From positions 1 to 6,568 of the forward strand of contig CAKTXN010000093.1 in the NCBI GenBank assembly GCA_934630905.1: 6,568 nucleotides of DNA, read 5' to 3'. The position numbers were made by a program, and so were the translations under genes. The notes under the pieces are model-generated. The model had not been told where the DNA came from and searched no databases. It saw only the letters and a program-made list of their open reading frames with translations. The number at the start of each line of letters is the position of its first letter. Positions within the stretch are counted from its first letter, which is position 1. This document shows positions 1 through 5,485 of this stretch, in pieces. Source of the stretch: an uncultured Eggerthellaceae bacterium. Its GTDB lineage: Bacteria; Actinomycetota; Coriobacteriia; Coriobacteriales; Eggerthellaceae.

Positions 1-1
1 C

Positions 2-1150
2 CTCGACCTCTCCTCGTTCGACACCCCCCGGGTAGAGGACATGAGTCGAATGTTCTCCGGCTGTTTGAAGCTCTACGCTCTTGATTTGTCATCTTTCGAT
101 GCTTCTTCTCAGCCAACCTTGTCGTCTATGCTCAGTAACTGCCCTGAGCTTTCCAAACTCACGTTGTCAGCGGGTTTGAACCTCTCTGGATCATCCTTAA
201 GAGATGCATGGTGGAAGGACTCCTCAGGGATTGGCTATTCTACGACGCAGGAGATGCTCTCCGCTAATGCTGCCCGAGAATCGGGCGTGGAGGTTTACAC
301 GGCCTCAAATTGGACGCGTTCTGGAACCTGCGAGTGGAAAATCGATAATGAAGGCTTGCTTTCCATACGTCCGCTGGGAGGTTTCGGAACGGGCTCGCTT
401 GCTGACTGGGGAACCGAACAGGATTCCTCGCCATGGTATAGCGTGGCGAGGAATATCAAATCGGTAAAGCTTGAAAATGGCGTCTTCGCTCAGACATGTC
501 ATGGTATGTTCTCTGGCTGCTCGAATATGACTTTCTGTGACTTATCTGGGATGGACGCTTCCTCCGTAACCGATATGGCAAATATGTTCTCTGGCTGCTA
601 CGCTCTTTCTTCCGTCGACTTGTCGTCTTTTGACACTTCAAATGTGCAAGATATGTCTGATATGTTTTTTACTTGCTGGTCTCTCTCCTCGCTCGACCTC
701 TCTTCTTTTAACACATCGAAAGTTACTAACATGAGCAGAATGTTCGAGGGTGACTACAGTATCGGGAAAATATATGCTTCGAGATCATTTACGACTAATG
801 CCGCCACGTCATCGAACGGAATGTTCGACCATTGCACCTCTCTTGTGGGAGGTGCGGGCACGGCGTATGATTCCTCGTTTGTCGATACCACCCGTGCACG
901 CATCGATGGCGGCGCCAATGCACCTGGGTACTTTACTGGCAAGCATGAGAAACTGGACGGCGACATCAACGGCAACGGAGTTCTCAGTGTCGTTGATGCC
1001 CAGATAGCCTACGACATTGCCACGACAGGTCTTTACAAGGATCGCCAAGATTATGCCGATATGCGCGCCCGCGCGGACGTCACCTGGGATAATGAGGTCG
1101 ATGCTACGGATGCGTTTGCCATCCAATATGCGGCTCTTCGGGGTTGGTAA
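2..1150 (+). CDS. BspA-like leucine-rich-repeat surface protein with C-terminal dockerin-like domain (5' end outside window)
   Basis: The reading frame is open from the first bases of the window, so the true start lies upstream; 382 residues are visible. Residues 1-75 carry BspA/DUF285-type repeats of the form MFxGCxxLxxLDLSSFDTSxVxDM. A short linker leads to a header segment near residue 107 (GTCEWKIDNEGLLSI), and a second repeat block spans about 168-285, followed by the RIDGGANAPGYFT closing motif near 300-312. Residues 318-382 look like a type I dockerin: two calcium-loop sequences, DINGNGVLSVVD (321-332) and DVTWDNEVDATD (359-370), each followed by a helix-like stretch. BspA-type proteins are usually exported adhesins, and dockerins bind cohesin modules on partner proteins, so a cell-surface or secreted role is inferred. 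No LPXTG or membrane anchor follows the dockerin. No cohesin gene is visible here. The family call is firm; the ligand is unknown. Confidence 0.88.
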   Translation, partial: LDLSSFDTPRVEDMSRMFSGCLKLYALDLSSFDASSQPTLSSMLSNCPELSKLTLSAGLNLSGSSLRDAWWKDSSGIGYSTTQEMLSANAARESGVEVYTASNWTRSGTCEWKIDNEGLLSIRPLGGFGTGSLADWGTEQDSSPWYSVARNIKSVKLENGVFAQTCHGMFSGCSNMTFCDLSGMDASSVTDMANMFSGCYALSSVDLSSFDTSNVQDMSDMFFTCWSLSSLDLSSFNTSKVTNMSRMFEGDYSIGKIYASRSFTTNAATSSNGMFDHCTSLVGGAGTAYDSSFVDTTRARIDGGANAPGYFTGKHEKLDGDINGNGVLSVVDAQIAYDIATTGLYKDRQDYADMRARADVTWDNEVDATDAFAIQYAALRGW

Positions 1151-1302
1151 GAGCAATGAGACGACCGATCTGATGACCTTAAATCTCGAAAGTCATCGGT
1201 TGCTGGCTCCTAACGATGCCCCCTTCGTTGCCATTATTTCGCCGCAATCGCGACAGAATTTGGCATGGTATATTTGTTGTGTCCTGCTGCTCTGTGCCCC
1301 CC

Positions 1303-1347
1303 ATTCCGACGATAGAACGCGTAAGGAAAAATCGTTCTATGGGGAAT
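1303..1347. repeat. Inverted repeat in the spacer after the dockerin gene
   Basis: ATAGAACG (1312-1319) and CGTTCTAT (1333-1340) form a perfect 8-bp inverted repeat around a 13-base loop. Outside it, ATTCC (1303-1307) can pair with GGAAT (1343-1347) across small asymmetric bulges. No T-run follows on the + strand, so it is not a typical intrinsic terminator. It could still be a degenerate terminator, an mRNA 3'-end hairpin, or a binding site just ahead of the small ORF at 1352. Confidence 0.45.
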
Positions 1348-1351
1348 CATT

Positions 1352-1495
1352 ATGAAAGCATTCATCGCCGCTCGTAGCTCGGGCCATACCGTCTTATGTT
1401 CTTCCTTTTCCAGTTGGGTACTTACAGCTGCGGCTGGCATCTTGTCTAAGTTGATATTGCCCTATAAATTGGTCATAATTCTGACCACAAGGTAA
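1352..1495 (+). CDS. Possible 47-residue hydrophobic small ORF ahead of phd
   Basis: An ATG at 1352 opens a frame of 47 codons ending with TAA at 1493-1495, directly before the AGGAGG of phd. The product begins MKAFIAARSS and has a mostly apolar second half (WVLTAAAGILSKLILPYKLVIIL) that could form one membrane segment. A weak purine stretch (GGGGAA, 1341-1346) lies 5 bases before the ATG. I do not recognise the protein. The frame also contains the phd promoter and operator candidate, so it may be a chance ORF. The stop next to the phd ribosome site would allow a leader role, but this is speculative. Confidence 0.2.
   Translation: MKAFIAARSSGHTVLCSSFSSWVLTAAAGILSKLILPYKLVIILTTR
1451..1479 (+). 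promoter_or_regulatory. Predicted sigma-70-type promoter of phd-doc
   Basis: TTGATA (1451-1456) and CATAAT (1474-1479) are separated by exactly 17 bases. They match the -35 and -10 consensus at 5 of 6 positions each. Transcription would start near 1486, giving a leader of about 20 bases that contains AGGAGG (1495-1500), 5 bases before the phd ATG. This fits the short leaders typical of TA operons. Confidence 0.65.
1470..1487. promoter_or_regulatory. Palindromic operator candidate over the phd-doc -10 box
   Basis: TGGTCATAATTCTGACCA has perfect 6-bp arms (TGGTCA / TGACCA) and a self-complementary AATT core, with only the T/C pair flanking the core breaking the symmetry. It covers the -10 box and the expected start point. 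Phd-type antitoxins repress their own operon by binding short palindromes in this position, so Phd (or a Phd-Doc complex) is the likely ligand. The sequence differs from the P1 operator, which is expected for a distant homologue. Confidence 0.6.
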
Positions 1496-1505
1496 GGAGG
1501 ATTGT

Positions 1506-1718
1506 ATGGTTGCATTGACTATGGGCTTAGCGGAGGCCAAGACCAACTTTTCCCGCTTGACGGCGGAGGTGAACAGAACTGGCAGGCCGGTTACTGTCTT
1601 GAAGAACAATAGGCCCTGGGTGGTAATCCAGCCGGCCAGGGCGGAAGCATCAGCCGTAGATATTGCGGTTGACTTCATGGACGAGTACGCCGATGTGTTT
1701 GAGGAGCTTGCTAAATGA
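1506..1718 (+). CDS. phd: Phd/YefM-family antitoxin
   Basis: This is a 70-residue protein, the usual Phd size. The N-terminal part (AEAKTNFSRLTAEVNRTG, then RPVTVLKNNRPWVVIQP) matches the Phd/YefM DNA-binding fold. The acidic C-terminal helix (VDIAVDFMDEYADVFEELAK, residues 51-70) is the expected Doc-neutralising segment. The ATG at 1506 is supported by AGGAGG 5 bases upstream. The stop codon overlaps the doc start as ATGA, so the two are translationally coupled. The product should bind and inhibit Doc and repress the operon through the palindrome at 1470-1487. Confidence 0.9.
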   Translation: MVALTMGLAEAKTNFSRLTAEVNRTGRPVTVLKNNRPWVVIQPARAEASAVDIAVDFMDEYADVFEELAK

Positions 1719-2098
1719 GCGCCTGTCCTATCACGAAAGACGAGGCTATTGCGGTGCATTCCGCTGCGATAGCCAGGTTCGGTGGGGTCGGCGGCATACG
1801 CGATGAGGGGCTTTTGGCATCTGCGCTTGCGCAGCCATTTCAGTCATTCGATGGCATCGAGCTCTATCCGGCCGACGAGGCGAAGGCTTGTAGATACGCG
1901 TACGGTATCATCAAGGATCATCCGTTCGTCGATGGTAACAAACGGACCGCTACTGCCCTTATGGGCGCGTATCTCAGGATGTCTGGTTTCGAGTTTCGGC
2001 CGGGTCATGCCGAGCTGTTGGAAGCTATGAGCGGCGTGGCTGACGGCTCGTGGGGTTTCGAGGAATTGGTGAGCTGGGTGCAAGCTACTGTGCGTTAG
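1715..2098 (+). CDS. doc: Doc toxin (Fic/Doc family, EF-Tu kinase type)
   Basis: The protein has 127 residues, close to the 126 of phage P1 Doc. The catalytic motif HPFVDGNKRTAT occupies residues 69-80, with H69, F71, D73, N75, K76 and R77 matching the Doc form HxFx(D/N)(A/G)NKR rather than the GNGR form of AMP-transferring Fic proteins. The Doc-typical segment GGVGGIRDEGLLASALAQP is at 23-41. P1 Doc phosphorylates EF-Tu and stops translation; the same activity is inferred from the motif. The ATG overlaps the phd stop by 4 bases. All key residues are present, so the toxin appears intact. The chromosomal role (stabilisation, phage defence or persistence) cannot be read from the sequence. Confidence 0.93.
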   Translation: MSACPITKDEAIAVHSAAIARFGGVGGIRDEGLLASALAQPFQSFDGIELYPADEAKACRYAYGIIKDHPFVDGNKRTATALMGAYLRMSGFEFRPGHAELLEAMSGVADGSWGFEELVSWVQATVR

Positions 2099-2186
2099 CT
2101 GGTTGCGATTGCGTTTTTCTCGGGGCGGCAAGTCCAGTCATGGGTTTTGCCGCTTGATGAGATTGCATCAGTGGTTGCTATCGTAT

Positions 2187-2423
2187 CATGTTGTTGAAAA
2201 ACCAGGGCCAAATTCGAAGTTGTGATAGGTTGGAAGTAGGTCGAAACTCTGCGTTGAGCAGCGATTTTAATATACTCTAATCGAGTATAATCTTGAACTG
2301 GTATTTCGCTAATTACTATTTTCCACAAACAGCTCACTTATGGGAAAATGCTTCGATTTATGTTCCCGATCTACTTCCAAACCGTATCAACTTCGAATTG
2401 GGGAGCCATTTTTCAACAACATG
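2187..2423. repeat. 237-bp imperfect inverted repeat (diverged palindromic element)
   Basis: Three arm blocks pair at one constant centre (2305) with no net gaps. CATGTTGTTGAAAAA (2187-2201) pairs with 2409-2423 at 15/15. AATTCGAAGTTG (2211-2222) pairs with 2388-2399 at 12/12. TTGGAAGTAGGTCG (2230-2243) pairs with 2367-2380 at 13/14. The intervening arm segments and the central 120 bases do not match. The constant register shows one shared origin rather than several chance matches. It could be a miniature inverted-repeat element, two inverted copies of a repeat, or a folded RNA. No transposase is encoded inside. I do not recognise the family. Confidence 0.7.
2271..2291. promoter_or_regulatory. 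Palindrome containing a perfect TATAAT
   Basis: TATACTC (2271-2277) and GAGTATA (2283-2289) form a perfect 7-bp inverted repeat around TAATC. A consensus -10 hexamer TATAAT (2286-2291, + strand) overlaps the right arm. No good -35 box sits 16-18 bases upstream, so promoter function is uncertain. The geometry suggests a dimeric repressor site or a simple hairpin. It is not centred on the larger inverted repeat (centre 2280 versus 2305). Confidence 0.35.
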
Positions 2424-2558
2424 CATGAAAGTCAGTCTGTTGATGCGCAAATATATCGGTGCGTCCCGCATCGGTGGCACGCATATGGACGATTCCTCTT
2501 TCGCGTGCGACAATACTCATCGTAATAAGCGCAATCGATTGGAAAACGGAGGTTCCGC

Positions 2559-3188
2559 ATGGCAACGAACACGCAGGGACGCGAGACGCAGCATTGCGAA
2601 CTCGCCCTCAGATTGAGGTTAGATTTCCTCTTTGACGAGTTTGAGTGCTCTCGCATTCTTTTGGTGCCCGCCGCATCCCCTCTCGACGACCTGCACACTA
2701 TGATTCAGGCCTGCGGAAACTGGCTGAACTACCACCTGTACAATTTCAAGTTCGTATCAAAGGGCAAACTCGTGCAGGCGGAACCCCTCTGGCAAATAGA
2801 GCAGCTGGAGGATTTTACCCCCAAGATTGCCAAGCGCGACGCCGCGAAGGTCTCGGTCGAGGATGCGCTGTCCGAGTTGCCGTCCATGTTGTACTCCTAC
2901 GACTACGGCGACGGCTGGGAGATATCCATCACGCGCATGGGCTACCTCTTCGATCGGGAATCGAGCGCTTTACCGCGCGTGGAGAAGGGAATCGGCGCCT
3001 GGCCGCCAGACGACGTCGGTGGCGAAGGTGGCCTGAGCAGGTTCTTGCACGCATGGGACGACCTCGCCGACCCCGAACACGACTACCTTGCCGATTGGGG
3101 GAAGCAGCAGGGGTTCGAGAAGTACTCGTTGGCGAAATGCAATCGCCGTCTTTCTCGCTGGGAGGACTTCAGGGCAAAAGAGGCGTAG
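2559..3188 (+). CDS. Plasmid pRiA4b ORF-3-like family protein (IS1096 TnpR-like)
   Basis: The 209-residue product matches the pRiA4b ORF-3-like family (PF07929). LHTMIQACGNWLNYHLYNF (45-63) is the family's conserved N-terminal helix and strand. YSYDYGDGWEISI (112-124) is its core motif, and GIGAWPPDDVGGEGG (144-158) is the PPEDVGG loop, followed by the DPEHDYLADW segment (171-180). The usual Cys before the loop is absent, with Trp148 at the family's AC position. The start at 2559 is set by ACGGAGG six bases upstream. Some members are passengers of IS1096-like elements and carry the name TnpR, but the family lacks known recombinase motifs and its function is unknown. The gene stands alone on its strand, with no transposase next to it. 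Family assignment is strong; role is open. Confidence 0.85.
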   Translation: MATNTQGRETQHCELALRLRLDFLFDEFECSRILLVPAASPLDDLHTMIQACGNWLNYHLYNFKFVSKGKLVQAEPLWQIEQLEDFTPKIAKRDAAKVSVEDALSELPSMLYSYDYGDGWEISITRMGYLFDRESSALPRVEKGIGAWPPDDVGGEGGLSRFLHAWDDLADPEHDYLADWGKQQGFEKYSLAKCNRRLSRWEDFRAKEA

Positions 3189-3193
3189 ACCCA

Positions 3194-3218
3194 CAGGGAC
3201 CGTAGACTGCGGCCCCTG
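3194..3218 (+). terminator. GC-rich hairpin just after the pRiA4b ORF-3-like gene
   Basis: CAGGG (3194-3198) pairs with CCCTG (3214-3218) and CCG (3200-3202) with CGG (3210-3212), separated by one A/C mismatch, around a 7-base loop. It starts 6 bases after the stop codon. No T-run follows, so it is at best a weak intrinsic terminator or an mRNA 3'-end stabiliser. Confidence 0.35.
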
Positions 3219-3235
3219 GCCTAATAGGTCCTGCG

Positions 3236-3273
3236 CAAACCATCTTTTTAAAGGGTGGTTCATGGTTTTGACT
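3236..3273 (+). repeat. Dispersed hairpin repeat, copy 1
   Basis: This 38-bp unit starts CAAACCATC, forms a stem AACCATC / GGGTGGTT with a G-T wobble, and ends with CATGGTTTTGACT. A second copy in the same orientation lies at 6049-6087. The 20 bases covering GGGTGGTT plus the tail through TTGAC are identical in both. The differences fall in the left arm and loop, and one base is missing here. It lies between convergent genes (pRiA4b ORF-3-like and abiEii), a common place for palindromic extragenic repeats. Confidence 0.65.
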
Positions 3274-3379
3274 ATCAACGCACCGTCAGCGCACAAACCA
3301 AGCAAGACGCCAACTGATTTCATGCAAAAGCGGAAAACTATTCTATGAGATAGGAATGAGCAATCGCCTCAAAAAATGA

Positions 3380-4237
3380 TTATCGAAGCAAGCTCTTTGT
3401 GATATCGCAGAAGAAGTCTTCGCTCCACAAGTCGAGGGAACTTTGGTTCGAGAGAAACGGAGTCACATCGGCTTTTGCGTTTTCGTAGTCAATGGCATGA
3501 AATCGTTCAAATAACGCGTTTTGCAAATGCGTCATCTCGAACTCTGCACCATCTTGCAAAAAGCCTGTCTGCATTAATTTGGCTCTTAAGTGCGTAAGGT
3601 TTACCGTGGTATTTCGAGAGAGATAGAACACGTAATCATATAAGTCGCGTCCTTTGACTCGATTCTTCCAGCCTCGGCATAATACCGCATGAATCTTTCC
3701 CGCAAATAGTGAAGGCTCGTCATAAAGGCGCACCTGATACGGGGCGGGAAGCAAACGGTATCGCTGAGAGAACTGCGCGAAAGGCGCTGGATTTGTGTCT
3801 ATCTCAAATTTGATTTTAATTTTTTCACCCGCTGCCGCCTGTATTTGCTCGTCCGGAAAGAACAGCAATAAATGCTCTTGGGTATCACCTTTAAGAAATG
3901 CTGATTGGATTTGGCTATCCACGTGCTTTTGCTTCTGCTCCACAGACATGTTGAGTCCGAAAGAGCGCATTTCTTTTTCGAGCAGAGGGAAGTAACTACT
4001 TATATCAAATTCTTTACTTGGGGCCGTGAGCGAAAAATCCAAATCCTCGGAAAACCTGTCGAGGCCGTAAAAAATTCTAAGCGCCGTACCTCCATAAAAA
4101 GCGGCATGATCAAAGAGCCCGGACCGCGACAAGCCGCACAGAACCATCTCTTGAATTACTTCTTTCGCGGCGTTTTTCTTGTCGACCGGAGTTGTTGCCA
4201 TATAGGGCGCTAACATGTTATTAAAGATTGAATCCAT
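3380..4237 (-). CDS. abiEii: AbiEii-family nucleotidyltransferase toxin
   Basis: With the start at 4237 the protein has 285 residues, normal for AbiEii (PF08843). The nucleotidyltransferase motif is FYGGTALRIFYGLDRF (47-62) followed by SEDLDFSL (63-70), with D65 and D67 as likely metal ligands. A third acidic strand is IKIKFEID (140-147). The family's lysine/arginine motif is FAGKIHAVLCRGWKNR (178-193) with VKGRDLYDYVFYL (194-206). AbiEii toxins are GTP- or CTP-using nucleotidyltransferases that block growth in abortive phage infection; related MenT enzymes modify tRNA. The ATG at 4237 has AGAGGAAG just upstream and shares one base with the abiEi stop (TAATG). A longer frame starting at 4357 would overlap abiEi by 40 codons and lacks support. 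All motifs are intact. Confidence 0.9.
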   Translation of the reverse strand: MDSIFNNMLAPYMATTPVDKKNAAKEVIQEMVLCGLSRSGLFDHAAFYGGTALRIFYGLDRFSEDLDFSLTAPSKEFDISSYFPLLEKEMRSFGLNMSVEQKQKHVDSQIQSAFLKGDTQEHLLLFFPDEQIQAAAGEKIKIKFEIDTNPAPFAQFSQRYRLLPAPYQVRLYDEPSLFAGKIHAVLCRGWKNRVKGRDLYDYVFYLSRNTTVNLTHLRAKLMQTGFLQDGAEFEMTHLQNALFERFHAIDYENAKADVTPFLSNQSSLDLWSEDFFCDITKSLLR

Positions 4238-4821
4238 TACTTCCTCTTTTCGAGAAGCTTGCAGAGCATACGTAGGTTTTTTCGACGATACTGCGGTGCA
4301 AGCTGCAACAACAATTGTGTATTTAGTGTACAAAAGGCGGTTTCTTCTATACGCCAATCGGCAAAGAGAAGATCGCGTAACTGCTTCATACTTCCAACAG
4401 GGGTTGCCTTATAAAGCTGATCGCAAAGCGCTTTTTCTGGACTTGCGATACGGAATGCGTAGTCGCCTTCTGTCTCAATCCGAAGCCCCAGAGGAAAGAC
4501 GGCTGACGGTACGTCTCGATAAGAGAAAGCGCCAAATGCATTCGTAAACGTTTTGCGGCGGTTCTTTTCGAATGTCGCGCTTGTAACCGTTGAAACGCGT
4601 TCCGGAATAAGTCCATAGAAAGACAGCGCATACTCAAACGAAACATATGATGGTCCGTATATACTCGCGGCAAGGCAGACCGGAGAGACAGAAGGATTCG
4701 TTTCGTAAATACCACGGTTAAGCGGAATAAGCTCATCTGCTTCAATCATTCGCATTATTTTGTTGTTTGGCGCCCCGTAGTGCGATAGTTCTTCTACGAG
4801 CATACTATGCGTTTTTATCAT
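4237..4821 (-). CDS. abiEi: AbiEi-family antitoxin / transcriptional regulator
   Basis: From the ATG at 4821 this is a 194-residue protein. Residues 1-45 (LVEELSHYGAPNNKIMRMIEADELIPLNRGIYE) form the N-terminal winged helix-turn-helix of AbiEi antitoxins. The following SPVCLAASIYGPSYVSFEYA and ALSFYGLIPE (46-74), then FRIASPEKALCDQLY (123-137), are the conserved AbiEi C-terminal domain. AbiEi proteins neutralise AbiEii without binding it stably (type IV) and repress their operon. GAGGTGG (4834-4828) sits 6 bases before this start. An in-frame ATG at 4875 would place the start upstream of the predicted -10 box, so I prefer 4821. The stop overlaps the abiEii start by one base. Confidence 0.88.
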   Translation of the reverse strand: MIKTHSMLVEELSHYGAPNNKIMRMIEADELIPLNRGIYETNPSVSPVCLAASIYGPSYVSFEYALSFYGLIPERVSTVTSATFEKNRRKTFTNAFGAFSYRDVPSAVFPLGLRIETEGDYAFRIASPEKALCDQLYKATPVGSMKQLRDLLFADWRIEETAFCTLNTQLLLQLAPQYRRKNLRMLCKLLEKRK

Positions 4822-4842
4822 TGATTTCCACCTCGAAATTGC

Positions 4843-4871
4843 ATTATAGTCAATTAAGTGGAGGAAATAAA
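4843..4871 (-). promoter_or_regulatory. Predicted abiE promoter
   Basis: On the - strand a perfect TATAAT occupies 4848-4843. Seventeen bases upstream lies TTTATT (4871-4866), a poor -35 match. Transcription would start near 4836, almost at the ribosome site GAGGTGG, giving a leader of about 15 bases. The -10 is convincing, the -35 is not, which suits a regulated promoter. Confidence 0.45.
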
Positions 4872-4891
4872 GCATCCTCTTACTATGCTTT
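4869..4891. promoter_or_regulatory. Inverted repeat upstream of abiE, operator candidate
   Basis: AAAGCAT (4869-4875) and ATGCTTT (4885-4891) form a perfect 7-bp inverted repeat with a 9-base spacer. It overlaps the weak -35 region of the abiE promoter. AbiEi antitoxins bind inverted repeats in their promoter, so this is the best candidate site seen. The assignment rests on position and symmetry only. Confidence 0.35.
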
Positions 4892-4973
4892 TGTTGATAT
4901 ACCTATCTACTTACTTACTATATTACGCATGATGAATTGTCGGATATGGAAACCGGGGATTATCGGGGGACTG

Positions 4974-5006
4974 TTGTTGACAAATTACCCCACCTTTTGT
5001 CAACAA
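4974..5006. repeat. 33-bp palindromic repeat, copy 1
   Basis: Eleven-base arms TTGTTGACAAA and TTTGTCAACAA surround an 11-base spacer TTACCCCACCT. An exact 33/33 match occurs in opposite orientation at 5957-5989. Neither neighbour of the two copies is conserved, so 33 bp is the full unit. It resembles a short REP-like palindrome. The arms contain TTGACA on both strands, so a promoter or operator role is also possible. Confidence 0.8.
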
Positions 5007-5044
5007 AAAATCCGAGGCGCTGCTTGCCCCCGGATTTTTTGTTG
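5001..5044. terminator. Strong bidirectional intrinsic terminator
   Basis: CAACAAAAAATCCG (5001-5014) and CGGATTTTTTGTTG (5031-5044) form a perfect 14-bp stem with an inner GGC/GCC pairing. A run of six T follows the GC part on + and of six T on -, so it can act both ways. Its first six bases are the last six of the 33-bp repeat. No gene ends nearby on either strand, so it is an orphan terminator, perhaps left from a lost gene or insulating abiE. Confidence 0.75.
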
Positions 5045-5090
5045 AGCTCTGCTGTAGTGCGTAGTCCGCGCTGCATCTTTTCCTGGCGCG

Positions 5091-5116
5091 ATGCCGCCCA
5101 ACGATGTGGGCGGCAT
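5091..5116. repeat. GC-rich hairpin
   Basis: ATGCCGCCC (5091-5099) and GGGCGGCAT (5108-5116) form a perfect 9-bp stem with the 8-base loop AACGATGT. Its last base is the first base of the inverted repeat 5116-5237, so the two may be parts of one element. No T-run follows. Confidence 0.6.
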
Positions 5117-5237
5117 GATAAAAACGACCCACTTTTCGGTGGATTTACCTGAGCTTATTTTTTTGCAACCTGGGGGAACGGTGATTCTTGGCGATTTCAA
5201 AGAAGAAAATCGACAGAAAAGTGAGCCATTTTTATCA
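5116..5237. repeat. 122-bp element with imperfect terminal inverted repeats
   Basis: TGATAAAAACGACCC followed by ACTTTTC (5116-5137) pairs with the reverse complement of 5216-5237 at 19 of 22 positions. The next 13 bases inward still agree at about 9. The ends begin TGATAAAAA, and AT-rich starts followed by a C-rich core remind me of the multi-repeat ends of IS21-family elements. No istA or istB coding remains, so this could be a miniature or deletion derivative. The IS21 link is a guess; the terminal inverted repeat itself is directly visible. Confidence 0.55.
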
Positions 5238-5270
5238 GGTCGGGAAAACTCTGCCGCCCTTTATCAATCC

Positions 5271-5396
5271 AGGGGGCGTCCGTCGGCAAGGGCTTGCCTC
5301 ACGACTCCGCTTGGATAATGCTTCATCGTACACGCAACTCGCTCAACTTATCCAAAGCGTCGCAGTTCGGCTCGACCCTTGCCGGCGGACGCCCCT
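5271..5396. repeat. 126-bp long-stem inverted repeat
   Basis: The outer arms are AGGGGGCGTCCG then TCGGCAAGGG (5271-5292) against CCCTTGCCGG then CGGACGCCCCT (5376-5396). They pair over 21 bases with one bulged G and one T/G wobble. An inner pair CGCTTGGATAA (5308-5318) with TTATCCAAAGCG (5348-5359) has the same centre (5333.5) with one bulge. The spaces between pair only partly. As RNA it would form a long hairpin with a 29-base loop. No reverse transcriptase or other partner gene is nearby, and I do not recognise it. Confidence 0.65.
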
Positions 5397-5485
5397 GAGG
5401 GTCTGTGTGTCGGGAGTTCGGTGCGCGCTTGGATTCGTGGCGCGTTGGCTTTTGGCTCGGGCGTCTCTTTTGGGTTTCTCGGCGG

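Larger units (their letters stand above)
2099..2558. other. 460-bp spacer without a convincing gene
   Basis: Reading frames here (the longest about 107 codons on + and 80 on -) lack ribosome sites and recognisable domains. The contents are a small hairpin just after doc (GCGGCAA 2125-2131 with TTGCCGC 2147-2153, no T-run), the long imperfect inverted repeat 2187-2423, the palindrome 2271-2289, and the leader of the next gene. ACGGAGG (2546-2552) is the ribosome site for the gene at 2559. Confidence 0.6.

Noticed and set aside
1167..1202. Terminator after the dockerin gene
   Set aside because: Only a 6-bp GATGAC / GTCATC pairing with no T-run; too weak to call.
2125..2153. Terminator of phd-doc
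   Set aside because: A 7-bp stem exists (GCGGCAA / TTGCCGC) but the loop is 15 bases and no T-run follows.
2293..2616. 107-codon + frame, and 80-codon - frame at 2095-2337
   Set aside because: Both lie over the inverted-repeat arms. The similar peptides on the two arms (YFQ...TSN...FQQH) follow automatically from the arm symmetry and do not show coding; base changes are not concentrated at silent positions.
2645..3205. 186-codon overlapping frame inside the pRiA4b ORF-3-like gene
   Set aside because: Arg-rich shadow frame of a GC-rich gene; the other frame carries the conserved family motifs.
4899..4921. Short TACT-type tandem repeat upstream of abiE
   Set aside because: Only two or three imperfect units (CTAC, TTAC, TTAC); below what I would call a phase-variable repeat.
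5271..5396. Retron msr/msd-like non-coding RNA
   Set aside because: The long stem invites the idea, but no reverse transcriptase or effector is present in the window.
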